The notes beneath the pieces are model-generated. The model had not been told where the DNA came from, searched no databases, and worked only from the letters and a program-made list of their open reading frames with translations. A stretch of 33,339 nt of DNA from Gammaproteobacteria bacterium (GTDB lineage: Bacteria; Pseudomonadota; Gammaproteobacteria; DSM-19610): the NCBI GenBank assembly GCA_015494295.1, contig WGBO01000067.1, forward strand, positions 1 through 33,339, given 5' to 3'. Shown here in pieces: positions 1 through 8,309 of this stretch; position 1 is the first letter of the stretch; the number at the start of each line of letters is the position of its first letter. The position numbers and the translations under genes were made by a program.

Positions 1-1997
1 ACGCCGCTGTCGTGGATCAGGTCCACGGCTTCCGACAGGAAACCGTGAGCGCTGAGCGACTGGCCGGAGAGGTTGATGGAGATGGTCAGCCCCGGCTGCC
101 CGCCATGGCGGTGGGCCGCGAACCATTGCAGGCCGTGATGGAGTACCCAGCGGTCGATGGCCGGCATCAGCCCGTACTGTTCAGCGGCGCCCATGAAGCG
201 TTCCGGCGCCACCAGGCGCCCGTTTTCATCCACCATGCGCAACAGCAGTTCGGCGTGCGGCGGCGCCTGGTCGCCGGCCTGCAGCGGAACGATGGATTGC
301 CGGAACAGCGTGAAACGGTTCTCGCGCAGCGCTGCGCGGATGCGGCCGACCCAGCGCATTTCGGTGCGGTGGCGCTTCAGTTCACGGTCATCGGGCTCGC
401 TGACGTGGACACGGTCGCGCCCCTGTTCCTTGGCGGCGTAGCAGGCCACGTCCGCGGCGGAAAGCGCCTCACCGACGCTTTCGGTACTTGCCGAAAGTGG
501 CACGATGCCGATGCTCGCGCCGATCTCGAATGTCTTGCCGTCCCACACGAAATGCAGGTCGCGGATTGCCTGGCGAATTTCACCGGCGAGTTTCCCGGCA
601 TCCTCCATGGTGCAGCCCTGTAGCAGGATGCCGAACTCGTCGCCGCCCAGCCGTGCCACCACGTCGCTGTCGCGCAGTTTCTTCGTCAGCAGCGCGCCGA
701 GTTCGCGCAGCAATTCGTCGCCGGCCGTGTGCCCGCAGGTGTCGTTGACGATCTTGAGCTGGTCGAGGTCGATATAGCAGAGCGCATAGTGCGCGCCGTT
801 GTCGCGAGTGCTGTCCAGCACGCGCTGGATACGCCGTTCGAACTCGCCGCGGTTGACCAGGCCGGTGAGCGCGTCGTGGGTGGCCTGGTGCGAAAGCTGG
901 CGGGTCAGCTCGCGGGTCTGGCGAACATCGTCGAACACCAGTACCGCGCCGACGATCCGCCCGGACGCGTCGTGCATGGGCGCGGCGGATTCCGCCACAG
1001 CGATTTCCTCGCCGTCCTTGCGCACCAGCATGCGTCCCTGGAGGTTGCGTTCGACGGCGTCGCTGCGCAGGCTTCCCGTGATGGCGCAGGGGATGGGTTC
1101 CCCGCTCTGTTCGTCGACGAGCTGGACGATTTCGTCGATCGGCCGGCCTGTTGCCTCCTGCTGGCTCCAGCCGGACAGTTGTTCGGCGACCGGGTTCATG
1201 AAGCGTATCCTGCCCTCGCGGTCGGTGGTGATGACGCCCTCGGCGATGGAATTGAGGGTAACCTCGGCGCGCTGTTTCTCGTCGAACAGGGCGTGTTCGC
1301 TGGCTTGTGCGCGTTTCAGCGCCTCGCTCAGTTCCGCCTGGCGCGCGCGCAGCGTCGCCATGGCCTTGTTGATGAAGCGGGCCAGGTAGCCGAACTCGTC
1401 CGGCCGTGACTCGTCGAAGCGAGCGTCATCGTTGCGCGAGCATGACTGCGCGGTTTCCACCATGCGGTAGAAGGGGCGCGTGATGACTTTCTGCAGGATC
1501 CACTGGATGATCAGGCCAAATGCGAAAAAGCTGCCGCCAAAGGCCAGCATCAACAGTTTCTTGCGCCGTTCCAGCGTTTTCTGTGGCGGTGTCTGGTATA
1601 CCGTGATGACCAGCTCGGTGGTGTGTCGGCCATCGGCGGTGAGCGTCGGGAATGCTGCCGTGTAACTGGAAAGTCCGGGGGATGGCGCGCCTAAGGTAGC
1701 CGTGTCGGTGCCGCGCTCGATATGGATGGCGGCCACGTCGAGGCGTTGCATCAGCGGGAGCAGCGACGGCCGCAGCTTGTCCAGTGTTTCGCCCGGATTG
1801 TCGTGCAGGACCTGTTCGACCAGGAAAGACATCTGCCGGGCGGTGGACTCGTGTTCCAGCACCACGATCCGTTCCATCCACGGCATTGCCAGCGCGGCCA
1901 TCAGCAGGCCGATGGCGAGCAGTCCCCAGAAGATAATGCCTGCAATCTTCAGTGGCAGGCCGATGCGCACGCTTTCCGTGCGGCTGCCTGTCTTCAC
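1..1997 (-). CDS. GGDEF-EAL cyclic-di-GMP signalling protein with PAS domain (C-terminus cut by window edge)
   Basis: Membrane-bound enzyme predicted to make and/or break cyclic di-GMP. At least 665 codons are visible and the frame is open to the left edge, so the end of the EAL domain is missing. The order is: TM helix at about 12-34, a periplasmic segment to about 145, a second TM at about 148-168, a HAMP-like linker, PAS at about 250-365, GGDEF, then EAL. The active site reads GGDEF at residues 451-455, preceded by an RDSD inhibitory I-site five residues earlier, so product inhibition is likely. The EAL signature is replaced by ELL (HAELLLRM), which keeps the metal-binding glutamate; the motif SINLSGQSL follows. 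The GTG start overlaps the stop of the upstream membrane gene as GTGA, implying translational coupling. Whether cyclase or phosphodiesterase activity dominates cannot be told from the sequence. Confidence 0.9.
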   Translation of the reverse strand, partial: MKTGSRTESVRIGLPLKIAGIIFWGLLAIGLLMAALAMPWMERIVVLEHESTARQMSFLVEQVLHDNPGETLDKLRPSLLPLMQRLDVAAIHIERGTDTATLGAPSPGLSSYTAAFPTLTADGRHTTELVITVYQTPPQKTLERRKKLLMLAFGGSFFAFGLIIQWILQKVITRPFYRMVETAQSCSRNDDARFDESRPDEFGYLARFINKAMATLRARQAELSEALKRAQASEHALFDEKQRAEVTLNSIAEGVITTDREGRIRFMNPVAEQLSGWSQQEATGRPIDEIVQLVDEQSGEPIPCAITGSLRSDAVERNLQGRMLVRKDGEEIAVAESAAPMHDASGRIVGAVLVFDDVRQTRELTRQLSHQATHDALTGLVNRGEFERRIQRVLDSTRDNGAHYALCYIDLDQLKIVNDTCGHTAGDELLRELGALLTKKLRDSDVVARLGGDEFGILLQGCTMEDAGKLAGEIRQAIRDLHFVWDGKTFEIGASIGIVPLSASTESVGEALSAADVACYAAKEQGRDRVHVSEPDDRELKRHRTEMRWVGRIRAALRENRFTLFRQSIVPLQAGDQAPPHAELLLRMVDENGRLVAPERFMGAAEQYGLMPAIDRWVLHHGLQWFAAHRHGGQPGLTISINLSGQSLSAHGFLSEAVDLIHDSG

Positions 1998-2386
1998 TTC
2001 AGGCCGGCCCACTTCAGGGCAAGGAACATGGGACACACGCCGCTGACGCCGGCGCCGAGGATTGCAAAGCCCATGAACCAGGGCACGAACCAGAGCTGTT
2101 CGGGAAACGCCAGCAGGCTGAGCGCCAGCATGCTCGCGACCATCAGCCGCCAGCCGCGTTCGGCCTCGAAGCCGGTCCGGGTGTGGAAGGCGATGCCCAG
2201 GGATCCTTCACTGGCATCCGGCTCGGGCACGCCGCGCAGCCGTGATACCAGGATGGGGATACGCTGGTTGGTAATCGCCTCCAGCACGGCCATGCCCACC
2301 AGGACGTGAATCAGCGGGTACAGGTCAAAATACAGCGCCACCAGCAACAGCGCGCCAAACAACAGTCGATAGAGCCGGTTGCTCAT
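1994..2386 (-). CDS. YgaP-like (DUF2892-type) inner-membrane protein
   Basis: A 130-residue integral membrane protein. The C-terminal half (ERGWRLMVASMLAL to GVCPMFLALKWAG) resembles the DUF2892 transmembrane module found at the end of the E. coli rhodanese YgaP, ending in the family-like G-x-CP motif. The N-terminal half has another hydrophobic stretch at about 7-35, so two to four membrane segments are expected. No rhodanese domain is attached. The ATG is well supported by a GAGGAGG Shine-Dalgarno about 7 nt upstream. The stop overlaps the GTG of the downstream GGDEF-EAL gene, so the two are probably made together. The function is unknown; a partner role for the signalling protein is inference from the overlap only. 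Confidence 0.75.
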   Translation of the reverse strand: MSNRLYRLLFGALLLVALYFDLYPLIHVLVGMAVLEAITNQRIPILVSRLRGVPEPDASEGSLGIAFHTRTGFEAERGWRLMVASMLALSLLAFPEQLWFVPWFMGFAILGAGVSGVCPMFLALKWAGLK

Positions 2387-2710
2387 GGGTCAAGCCTCCT
2401 CAACAGCCCGGGCTTCGCACCGCGAGTACCTGGTGCAGTTTATTAGGTATAGCAAAAAACGCGCCGTTGCCCCGTGAGGCATTCGAGGACGCCCCGGAAA
2501 CGGCGCAAACCGTGGCCTGACGCCGTTCCGGCCCCTGCCAGTCTACGCCGGAACCCGGTTGTGTTCTCTGGCCAAATGCCTACCTACGTCAATGGGTTGA
2601 CGGTGTTTGCGCGCGAGGGCATCGAGGAGGGCCGATGTAAAGTCATGGTGCAAACGGCCGTTACCGGGGGTGGATTATGACAAGAAACGACTCGTGGAGA
2701 GGTACTGAAA
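2387..2710. other. Intergenic region with three perfect inverted repeats upstream of the chemoreceptor
   Basis: This divergent gap of 324 bases holds no convincing gene. It contains three perfect inverted repeats in a row. GCGCCGTT at 2461-2468 pairs with AACGGCGC at 2499-2506. GTTCCGGC at 2525-2532 pairs with GCCGGAAC at 2547-2554. CGTCAA-TGGG-TTGACG spans 2587-2602. A palindrome AACGGCCGTT lies at about 2652-2661. Either operator sites or a structured 5' leader of the plus-strand chemoreceptor gene would explain them. I could not place a good sigma-70 promoter here, and no match to a known riboswitch class was recognised. Confidence 0.5.
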
Positions 2711-3838
2711 ATGGCAATTTTTGGGCGTAGCAGGGCTCTGCTGGAAGAAGCCGAGAACGAAGTTACCCGCCTGAGCAGTCAACTTGCCGAAAAGGATGCG
2801 GCGCTCGATGACATGCGGCGGCAACTTGAAGCAGCGCTGGAGGAACAGGAGCGCATGGCGGCCAGGATCCAGATGGCCGACGGGTTGTACCGCAATTTCC
2901 GGAATTTCGGAAACAGCCTGGGCGAACTTCAGGGGACGCTGGCAAAACTCGCGACCAGTCTTGCGGACGAAAAGAAAGTCGCGATCAAGGCGGCGACGGT
3001 TTCCGTCGACGCGCGCAAGGGCACCGAGATGATGGTGTCCAACCTGCGTCAGGTGAACGCTACCGTCGAACAGGCGGTGAGCAATGTCGAGGGCCTCAAC
3101 GAGCGTGCCGACGCGATCGGCAACATCGTCAACCTGATTACCGAAATCTCCGAACAAACCAACCTGCTGGCGCTCAACGCGGCCATTGAGGCGGCGCGCG
3201 CCGGCGAACACGGGCGTGGCTTCGCGGTGGTGGCGGACGAGGTTCGCAACCTGTCCAAGCGCACCAACGAGGCGACCCAGGAAATTGCTTCCCAGGTTGC
3301 CAAGATCCAGGAAGAAACCAGCGCCACCGAGGAAAAGATGAGCCAGATGGCAAACCAGTCCAGCGAGCTGAGCAGTATCGGCAACGCCGCCAGCAGCAGC
3401 ATGGGTTCGATCCTGGAACTGTCCAAGGACATGGAGGGAGTGATTTCCGCCGGCGCCCTGCGCAGCTTCGTCGAACTGGCCAAGACCGATCACCTGGTAT
3501 ACAAGTTCCAGATCTACCAGGTGATGATGGGCGTGTCCAACAAGAGCATCGACGAGTTCGCCGATCATACACGCTGCCGCCTGGGCAAGTGGTATTACGA
3601 GGGTGAGGGTCACGGTTGCTTCAGCAAGCTGCCGGGCTATCGTGAACTGGAAGAACCGCATCGCGGTGTGCACCGCCACGCCCTGGAAGCACTGGCCCAG
3701 TACCACGAAGGCAATGTGGACCAGACCCTGCGTGAACTCGAGGCCATGGAAGCCTGTAGCATGGAAGTGCTGGAATACCTGGAACAGATGGCGCTCAGCG
3801 CCGAGGGCGACAACAGCCTGCTTTGCGAATCCGCCTGA
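2711..3838 (+). CDS. Soluble methyl-accepting chemotaxis protein with C-terminal CZB zinc-binding domain
   Basis: A 375-residue cytoplasmic chemoreceptor with no membrane segment. An N-terminal coiled coil (about 8-55) leads to a receptor signalling hairpin whose tip is at about 145-185 ([21 protein letters not shown], then [18 protein letters not shown]), the region that contacts CheA and CheW. The C-terminus is a CZB (chemoreceptor zinc-binding) domain. Candidate ligands are H261, C289 in [12 protein letters not shown]317 and H321, the usual three-His/one-Cys set. CZB domains are associated with zinc, pH or hypochlorite/redox sensing, as in TlpD-type soluble receptors. A GGAGAGG ribosome-binding site precedes the ATG. 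No che genes are nearby, so it is an orphan receptor working in trans. It could equally feed a diguanylate cyclase pathway, since CZB domains also occur there. Confidence 0.93.
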   Translation: MAIFGRSRALLEEAENEVTRLSSQLAEKDAALDDMRRQLEAALEEQERMAARIQMADGLYRNFRNFGNSLGELQGTLAKLATSLADEKKVAIKAATVSVDARKGTEMMVSNLRQVNATVEQAVSNVEGLNERADAIGNIVNLITEISEQTNLLALNAAIEAARAGEHGRGFAVVADEVRNLSKRTNEATQEIASQVAKIQEETSATEEKMSQMANQSSELSSIGNAASSSMGSILELSKDMEGVISAGALRSFVELAKTDHLVYKFQIYQVMMGVSNKSIDEFADHTRCRLGKWYYEGEGHGCFSKLPGYRELEEPHRGVHRHALEALAQYHEGNVDQTLRELEAMEACSMEVLEYLEQMALSAEGDNSLLCESA

Positions 3839-3845
3839 GCCGTGC

Positions 3846-3867
3846 GGGCGCCGTGGGGGCGGCGCCC
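3846..3867. terminator. GC-rich hairpin between convergent genes
   Basis: GGGCGCC at 3846-3852 pairs perfectly with GGCGCCC at 3861-3867 around an 8-nt loop, and the stem extends by one or two pairs. It sits eight bases after the chemoreceptor stop and just beyond the ubiD stop on the other strand. No good U-tract follows on either strand, so it is at best a weak or Rho-assisted transcription stop. Confidence 0.4.
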
Positions 3868-3876
3868 GTCCCGGTT

Positions 3877-5349
3877 TCAATCGAGACGGATGCCCAGTTC
3901 GTCCCACATGGCGTCGACGCGGGCGCGGGTGTCGGCGTCCATGCGAATTGGCCGGCCCCACTCGCGCTCGGTTTCTCCCCGCCACTTGGCGGTGGCGTCC
4001 ATGCCCATCTTGCTACCCAGCCCCGACACCGGTGAGGCGAAGTCCAGGTAGTCGATGGGCGTGTTCTCCACCAGCGTAACATCGCGCGCCGGATCCATGC
4101 GGGTGGTCATGGCCCAGACCACATCCTTCCAGTCGCGCACGTCGACATCGTCGTCGGTGACGATGACGAACTTGGTGTACATGAACTGGCGCAGGAAACT
4201 CCATACCCCGAACATCACACGCTTGGCGTGCCCGGGGTACTGCTTCTTCATGCTGACGCAGGCCACCCGGTAGGAACAGCCCTCCGGTGGCAGGTAGAAG
4301 TCGGTGATCTCCGGGAACTGCTTCTGGAGGATGGGGACGAACACCTCATTGAGCGCCACGCCGAGGATCGCGGGTTCGTCCGGCGGCCGCCCGGTGTAGG
4401 TGCTGTGGTAGATCGGCTGGTCGCGATGGGTGATGCGGTCGATGGTGAAAACCGGGAACCGTTCCTGCTCGTTGTAATAGCCGGTGTGGTCACCGAACGG
4501 CCCTTCCAGGGCTTCCTCGCCGGGATGGATATGGCCTTCGAGGACGAACTCCGCGCTGGCCGGGACCTGAAGACCGAGGCCGTGGCATTTTACCAGTTCG
4601 GTTTTGGCGCCGCGCAGCAGGCCGGCGAAAGCGTATTCCGAAAGGCTGTCGGGAACCGGGGTGACGGCAGCCAGTATGGTCGCCGGGTCGGCGCCCAGCG
4701 CGACCGCCACCGGGAAAGGTTCGCCGGGATGCCGTTGTTGCCAGTCGCGGTAGTCCAGCGCGCCGCCACGGTGCGCCAGCCAGCGCATGATCACCTTGTT
4801 GCGCGACAGCACCTGCTGGCGGTAGATACCCAGGTTCTGGCGTTCCTTCTCCGGCCCGCGCGTGACCACCAGGGCCCAGGTGATGAGCGGCGCGGCGTCT
4901 TCCGGCCAGCAGGTCTGGATCGGCAGTTTTCCGAGGTCGACATCGTTGCCCTCGATGACGTGTTTTTGGCAGGGCGCGGAACGCACCACCTTCGGCGCCA
5001 TATCGAGTACCTTGCGAAAAACCGGGAGTTTCTGCCACGCGTCCTTCATGCCCTTCGGCGGTTCGGGTTCCTTGAGAAAGGCCAGAAGCTTGCCGATTTC
5101 ACGCAGTTCGGAAACCGAGTCGGCGCCCATGCCGGCGGCCACTCGTTCCGGCGTGCCGAACAGGTTGGCGAGCACCGGGATATCGGAACCGACGGGGTTC
5201 TCGAACAACAGCGCCGGTCCGCCTGCCCTCAGCGTGCGGTCGCAGACTTCGGTGATTTCCAGCCGCGGGTCGACCGGGTGGGTGATGCGTTGCAGCTGTC
5301 CGCCCGATTCGAGCTGGCGGATGAAGTCGCGTAGATCCTGGTAGTGCAT
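3877..5349 (-). CDS. ubiD: 4-hydroxy-3-polyprenylbenzoate decarboxylase UbiD
   Basis: Decarboxylates 4-hydroxy-3-polyprenylbenzoate in ubiquinone biosynthesis, using prenylated FMN supplied by UbiX (not in this window). The protein is 490 residues from the chosen start, the usual UbiD size. The N-terminus [19 protein letters not shown] and the [14 protein letters not shown] motif at 39-52 align with known UbiD. The cofactor-site segments [10 protein letters not shown] (181-190) and [11 protein letters not shown] (282-292) are intact. An in-frame ATG at 5385 would add twelve residues that do not resemble the family, so the internal ATG at 5349 is preferred, although its ribosome-binding site is weak. 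It is a single gene between the chemoreceptor (convergent) and the second GGDEF-EAL gene (same strand), with no sign of an operon partner. Confidence 0.95.
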   Translation of the reverse strand: MHYQDLRDFIRQLESGGQLQRITHPVDPRLEITEVCDRTLRAGGPALLFENPVGSDIPVLANLFGTPERVAAGMGADSVSELREIGKLLAFLKEPEPPKGMKDAWQKLPVFRKVLDMAPKVVRSAPCQKHVIEGNDVDLGKLPIQTCWPEDAAPLITWALVVTRGPEKERQNLGIYRQQVLSRNKVIMRWLAHRGGALDYRDWQQRHPGEPFPVAVALGADPATILAAVTPVPDSLSEYAFAGLLRGAKTELVKCHGLGLQVPASAEFVLEGHIHPGEEALEGPFGDHTGYYNEQERFPVFTIDRITHRDQPIYHSTYTGRPPDEPAILGVALNEVFVPILQKQFPEITDFYLPPEGCSYRVACVSMKKQYPGHAKRVMFGVWSFLRQFMYTKFVIVTDDDVDVRDWKDVVWAMTTRMDPARDVTLVENTPIDYLDFASPVSGLGSKMGMDATAKWRGETEREWGRPIRMDADTRARVDAMWDELGIRLD

Positions 5350-5451
5350 GTCTGGTGTCCCGGTTCCGGCGTGCCCGGTGGACATTGTACCGGAAGCGGC
5401 TGCGCCGCCGCATGCGCTTTCGTACGCTTTACCGGCGCCCGGGAGTCCTGC

Positions 5452-7800
5452 TCAGCGAGCGGCGCGGGCAGGGTCCGCTGCCTGGTCTGGCTCCGCGTCG
5501 TTGCACAGTACGCTGTTCAGCGGCGCCGGTTCTCCGAACAGGAAGCCCTGCGCGTAATCGACGCCGAGTGCGCGCAGCTCGTTCAGAACGGTTTCGCTTT
5601 CCACGCATTCGGCGATGGTGTGTATGTGCAGCGCGCGGCTGATATGCACGATCGCATCGAGTACGCGCCGGTCAGTGTCCGACTCCGGTATGCGCGAAAC
5701 GAAACCGCCGTCGATCTTGACGAAGTCGACGGTCAGCTTCTGCAGGTAGGTAAAGGAAGTGAGCCCACTGCCAAAGTCGTCGAGCACGAAGCGGCAGCCC
5801 ATACCCTTCAGTACTGAAATGAACTTCAGGGTGCGCGTGAAGTCGTGGGCGGCCGCCGACTCCGTCAGTTCAAACAGGATGCGGCCGGGTTCCACGCCGC
5901 TGCGGTCCAGTTCATCGATGACGAACTTGAGAAACGTGTCGTCGGCCAGGGACTGGCCGGAGATGTTGACGCTGTAGGCGCGCGACTTGCCGGTATCGTT
6001 GCCAATCTGACGCAGCAGTTCGCGAAACACCCATTCGTCGATATCGGTTGCAAGGCTGTACTTGCAGGCCGCGGGCAGGAAGCGGCCGGGCGCAAACAGT
6101 TTGCCATCGGTATCCTCGAGCCATACCAGAACCTCATGGAAGGTCTTGTCGCTGTCCGTCGCGCCGCAGCAGACCACCGGCTGGCAGAACAGGCGGAAGC
6201 GGTTCTCCGCCAGGGCCAGTTGCAGCTCGGACGCCCAGTGTATCGAGGTCTGCCGGGCCGCGACGTGGGTATCGTTGTCTCGGTACAGGTGGACGCGGTT
6301 GCGCCCCTGCTGCTTGGCCACATAGCAGGCGGCATCGGCCAGGCTGAGAATCCGGGTGCTGTTGCCGCTGTCAGAGTGTATGGGTATCACGCCGATACTG
6401 ACCCCGACGCTGAACAGGCGGTCGCGCCAGAAGAACTGGAAGTTTCTGACGCTTTCCCGGATCTGCTCGGCGATGCGCATGGCATCCGGCGGTGTGCAAT
6501 GTTCCAGCAGCACGGCGAATTCGTCGCCACCCACGCGGGCGAAGGTATCGGCGGCGCGCGTGTGTTCGCGGAAACGCGCCGCGAGCTGTTGCAACAACAG
6601 GTCGCCCGCCGCGTGGCCGCAGGTGTCGTTGATGATCTTGAACTGGTCGAGGTCCAGGTAACAGAGCGCGTGATGTTCGTCGTTCTCGTGCGCGCCCTGG
6701 ATCAGTTGTTCGAGTCGTTGTTCGAAGCACAGCCGGTTGGGAAGGCGGGTCAGGGGGTCGGTGAGCGCCATGTCCTCCAGCGCACCATACAGTTCCTGCA
6801 GCTCCGAGAGTTCGCAAACCGGTTGCGTATCGGAGCGGGCGCGGTCGGCGATGCGACGCCCTGCGTCGCTCCCGCGCAGGTTGCGGCTCAACGCCTGCAG
6901 CGGCTCGAGGATGATCTTGCGCGCAAAGTAATGCGCGACAGCCATCGTAGCCAGCGTCGCAAGGACCGCCAGCATCAACACGATCTTCTGGATTCCGGCG
7001 AGCTTGCTGTGGAAGGCGTGTGGCTTGCTCTGCGCCGAGACGGACAGGACCGGGGCGCCGCTTTCGTCCCGCATCCGGTACTCGCCGATCAGCAAACCCG
7101 CGTCGTCCGCGCGCGGGTTCCAGTTCGTGGAGCGGTACAGCAGCGTGCCGTCGGGCGCGGCGATGCTGACCGGCCTGGAGAGTCGTCGCTCCAGTTCCAC
7201 GAGACTGTAGGCGGGATCGGTGGACACCACGATGTAGCCAAGCGGTTTCAGGCCTACCGGCACCATGACCTGCTGCTCGGCGCGCCCGCCATTGACGCAC
7301 AGCTGGGTCAGGGGGCGCAGCCGGTCGCTACCGCCGCGCCGCCTGGCGTCCACCATCAGCCGCGGGCATGCGCGAGCGGGCGTCGTGCCGGGTTTGCCCG
7401 AAACGGTCGCCAGTGTCCCCAGTTCGGGATCGAGCGCGATGATGGCATTCAGCCGGATAATGCCCGCGGTGACAAAGTAGCGGTGAAACTGGTTCGCCAG
7501 GATGTCGGTGAGCGTGTCGCCATTGTGGTCTCCCAGCGCGCGGCGCAGCGCCGGATCACGCTGGATATCGAGACCAAGCTGGCGGGCGTTGCCGGCCAGC
7601 GCGTTCATGACTTCATCCGTTTCGATGGCCACGCTGTTTTGCAGCGTCTGCTGTTCCGCTTCCAGGGCGAGTTGCTGGTACAGGCTGCCGAGGATGACAA
7701 TCAGGGCAAGGGTGAACGCCCCCATCGTCAGGATGGTGAGATTCAGGCCGCGCCGGAACGACATGCGCTGGACGAGCCGTGGTGTGGCGGAACGGTTCAT
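5452..7800 (-). CDS. Membrane-bound GGDEF-EAL dual-domain cyclic-di-GMP enzyme
   Basis: 782 residues. TM1 is at about 20-42, a periplasmic sensor region of about 225 residues follows (CHASE-like in arrangement, family not recognised), TM2 is at about 271-292, then a short linker, GGDEF and EAL. The cyclase site is GGDEF at 424-428 with an RAAD I-site five residues before it. The EAL domain has EVL in place of EAL (556-558) but retains the motifs expected of an active phosphodiesterase: NISGQSL, FELTES, DDFGSG, VKIDG, the glutamate in TIAECVES, and QGFLFGEP. Both activities are therefore possible. The ATG overlaps the TGA of the upstream exported rhodanese (ATGA), which fixes the start; a longer reading frame into that gene is a shadow. 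The product should respond to a periplasmic signal, perhaps one handled by the rhodanese. Confidence 0.93.
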   Translation of the reverse strand: MNRSATPRLVQRMSFRRGLNLTILTMGAFTLALIVILGSLYQQLALEAEQQTLQNSVAIETDEVMNALAGNARQLGLDIQRDPALRRALGDHNGDTLTDILANQFHRYFVTAGIIRLNAIIALDPELGTLATVSGKPGTTPARACPRLMVDARRRGGSDRLRPLTQLCVNGGRAEQQVMVPVGLKPLGYIVVSTDPAYSLVELERRLSRPVSIAAPDGTLLYRSTNWNPRADDAGLLIGEYRMRDESGAPVLSVSAQSKPHAFHSKLAGIQKIVLMLAVLATLATMAVAHYFARKIILEPLQALSRNLRGSDAGRRIADRARSDTQPVCELSELQELYGALEDMALTDPLTRLPNRLCFEQRLEQLIQGAHENDEHHALCYLDLDQFKIINDTCGHAAGDLLLQQLAARFREHTRAADTFARVGGDEFAVLLEHCTPPDAMRIAEQIRESVRNFQFFWRDRLFSVGVSIGVIPIHSDSGNSTRILSLADAACYVAKQQGRNRVHLYRDNDTHVAARQTSIHWASELQLALAENRFRLFCQPVVCCGATDSDKTFHEVLVWLEDTDGKLFAPGRFLPAACKYSLATDIDEWVFRELLRQIGNDTGKSRAYSVNISGQSLADDTFLKFVIDELDRSGVEPGRILFELTESAAAHDFTRTLKFISVLKGMGCRFVLDDFGSGLTSFTYLQKLTVDFVKIDGGFVSRIPESDTDRRVLDAIVHISRALHIHTIAECVESETVLNELRALGVDYAQGFLFGEPAPLNSVLCNDAEPDQAADPARAAR

Positions 7801-8231
7801 CGCAACAGCGGGTACTGTTTGGCGGACCACTCCTCGATGCCGCCGCGAAACCAGTAGACCTTGCGGTAACCGCAACGCACGGCGATACGCACGCTGTTGG
7901 CGCTGCGCCCGCACTTCGGTCCGTTGCAGTAGAAGGCCACCAGGCTGTCCGGTTCGGGGATGAACGTCGACAGCGTGTCACAGCTCGTTTCCGTGTCGGG
8001 CAGGCTGATGGAGTCCTCGATGTAGCCGAACTTGCGATCGCCGGCGAGCCTGGCGTCGATGATCAGCAGTTCCGGGTGTTCGGTATGCAGGTCGATCAGG
8101 CCCTCGGCATCCACGCGCATGGCGCCGTCGATGGACTCCGGGCTCAGGTCGCGGTTGTCGGCCGTTGCCGGCACGGCCCACGCGAGGCCCAGCCACAAGG
8201 CCAGGCAGCCGATTCTGATCGTCCTTTCCAT
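7797..8231 (-). CDS. Exported single-domain rhodanese
   Basis: A 144-residue rhodanese-fold sulfurtransferase with an N-terminal signal peptide: a basic start, hydrophobic core LALWLGLAW, and AVPATA before the probable cleavage at about residue 24. The catalytic loop reads YCNGPKCGRS, with candidate active cysteine C102, followed by the typical C-terminal WFRGGIEEW. It probably acts in the periplasm on thiosulfate, persulfides or other reactive sulfur; the substrate cannot be deduced. A GTG two codons upstream (8237) is an alternative start. The gene overlaps the downstream GGDEF-EAL gene by four bases, so the pair likely forms one transcript. A GC-rich hairpin lies just upstream. Confidence 0.88.
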   Translation of the reverse strand: MERTIRIGCLALWLGLAWAVPATADNRDLSPESIDGAMRVDAEGLIDLHTEHPELLIIDARLAGDRKFGYIEDSISLPDTETSCDTLSTFIPEPDSLVAFYCNGPKCGRSANSVRIAVRCGYRKVYWFRGGIEEWSAKQYPLLR

Positions 8232-8243
8232 GGACACTGTAAC

Positions 8244-8261
8244 GGCCGGTTTACGCCGGCC
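8244..8261. repeat. GC-rich inverted repeat upstream of the exported rhodanese
   Basis: GGCCGG at 8244-8249 and CCGGCC at 8256-8261 enclose a 6-nt loop. It lies between the end of prlC (8310) and the start of the rhodanese gene, both on the minus strand, so it may end prlC transcription or act as an operator for the rhodanese-GGDEF-EAL pair. There is no U-tract after it in the minus direction. Confidence 0.4.
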
Positions 8262-8309
8262 TTAAATTGGCCACATGGCTAAATTGCGCTATTTTTCAGT
8301 TGGTTCGGC

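Noticed and set aside
2474..2680. 68-codon plus-strand frame in the gap before the chemoreceptor
   Set aside because: No ribosome site, unusual composition, and it runs through three inverted repeats better explained as regulatory structure.
2461..2710. Cyclic-di-GMP (GEMM) riboswitch ahead of the chemoreceptor
   Set aside because: The region has GCAAAC and GTTACCG fragments that recall the motif, but the conserved GGGCAAACC and GACGCAAAG elements and their order are absent.
5845..7857. Open frame of 670 codons antisense to the second GGDEF-EAL gene
   Set aside because: Shadow of the real coding frame, with no recognisable motif; the minus strand holds complete GGDEF and EAL signatures.
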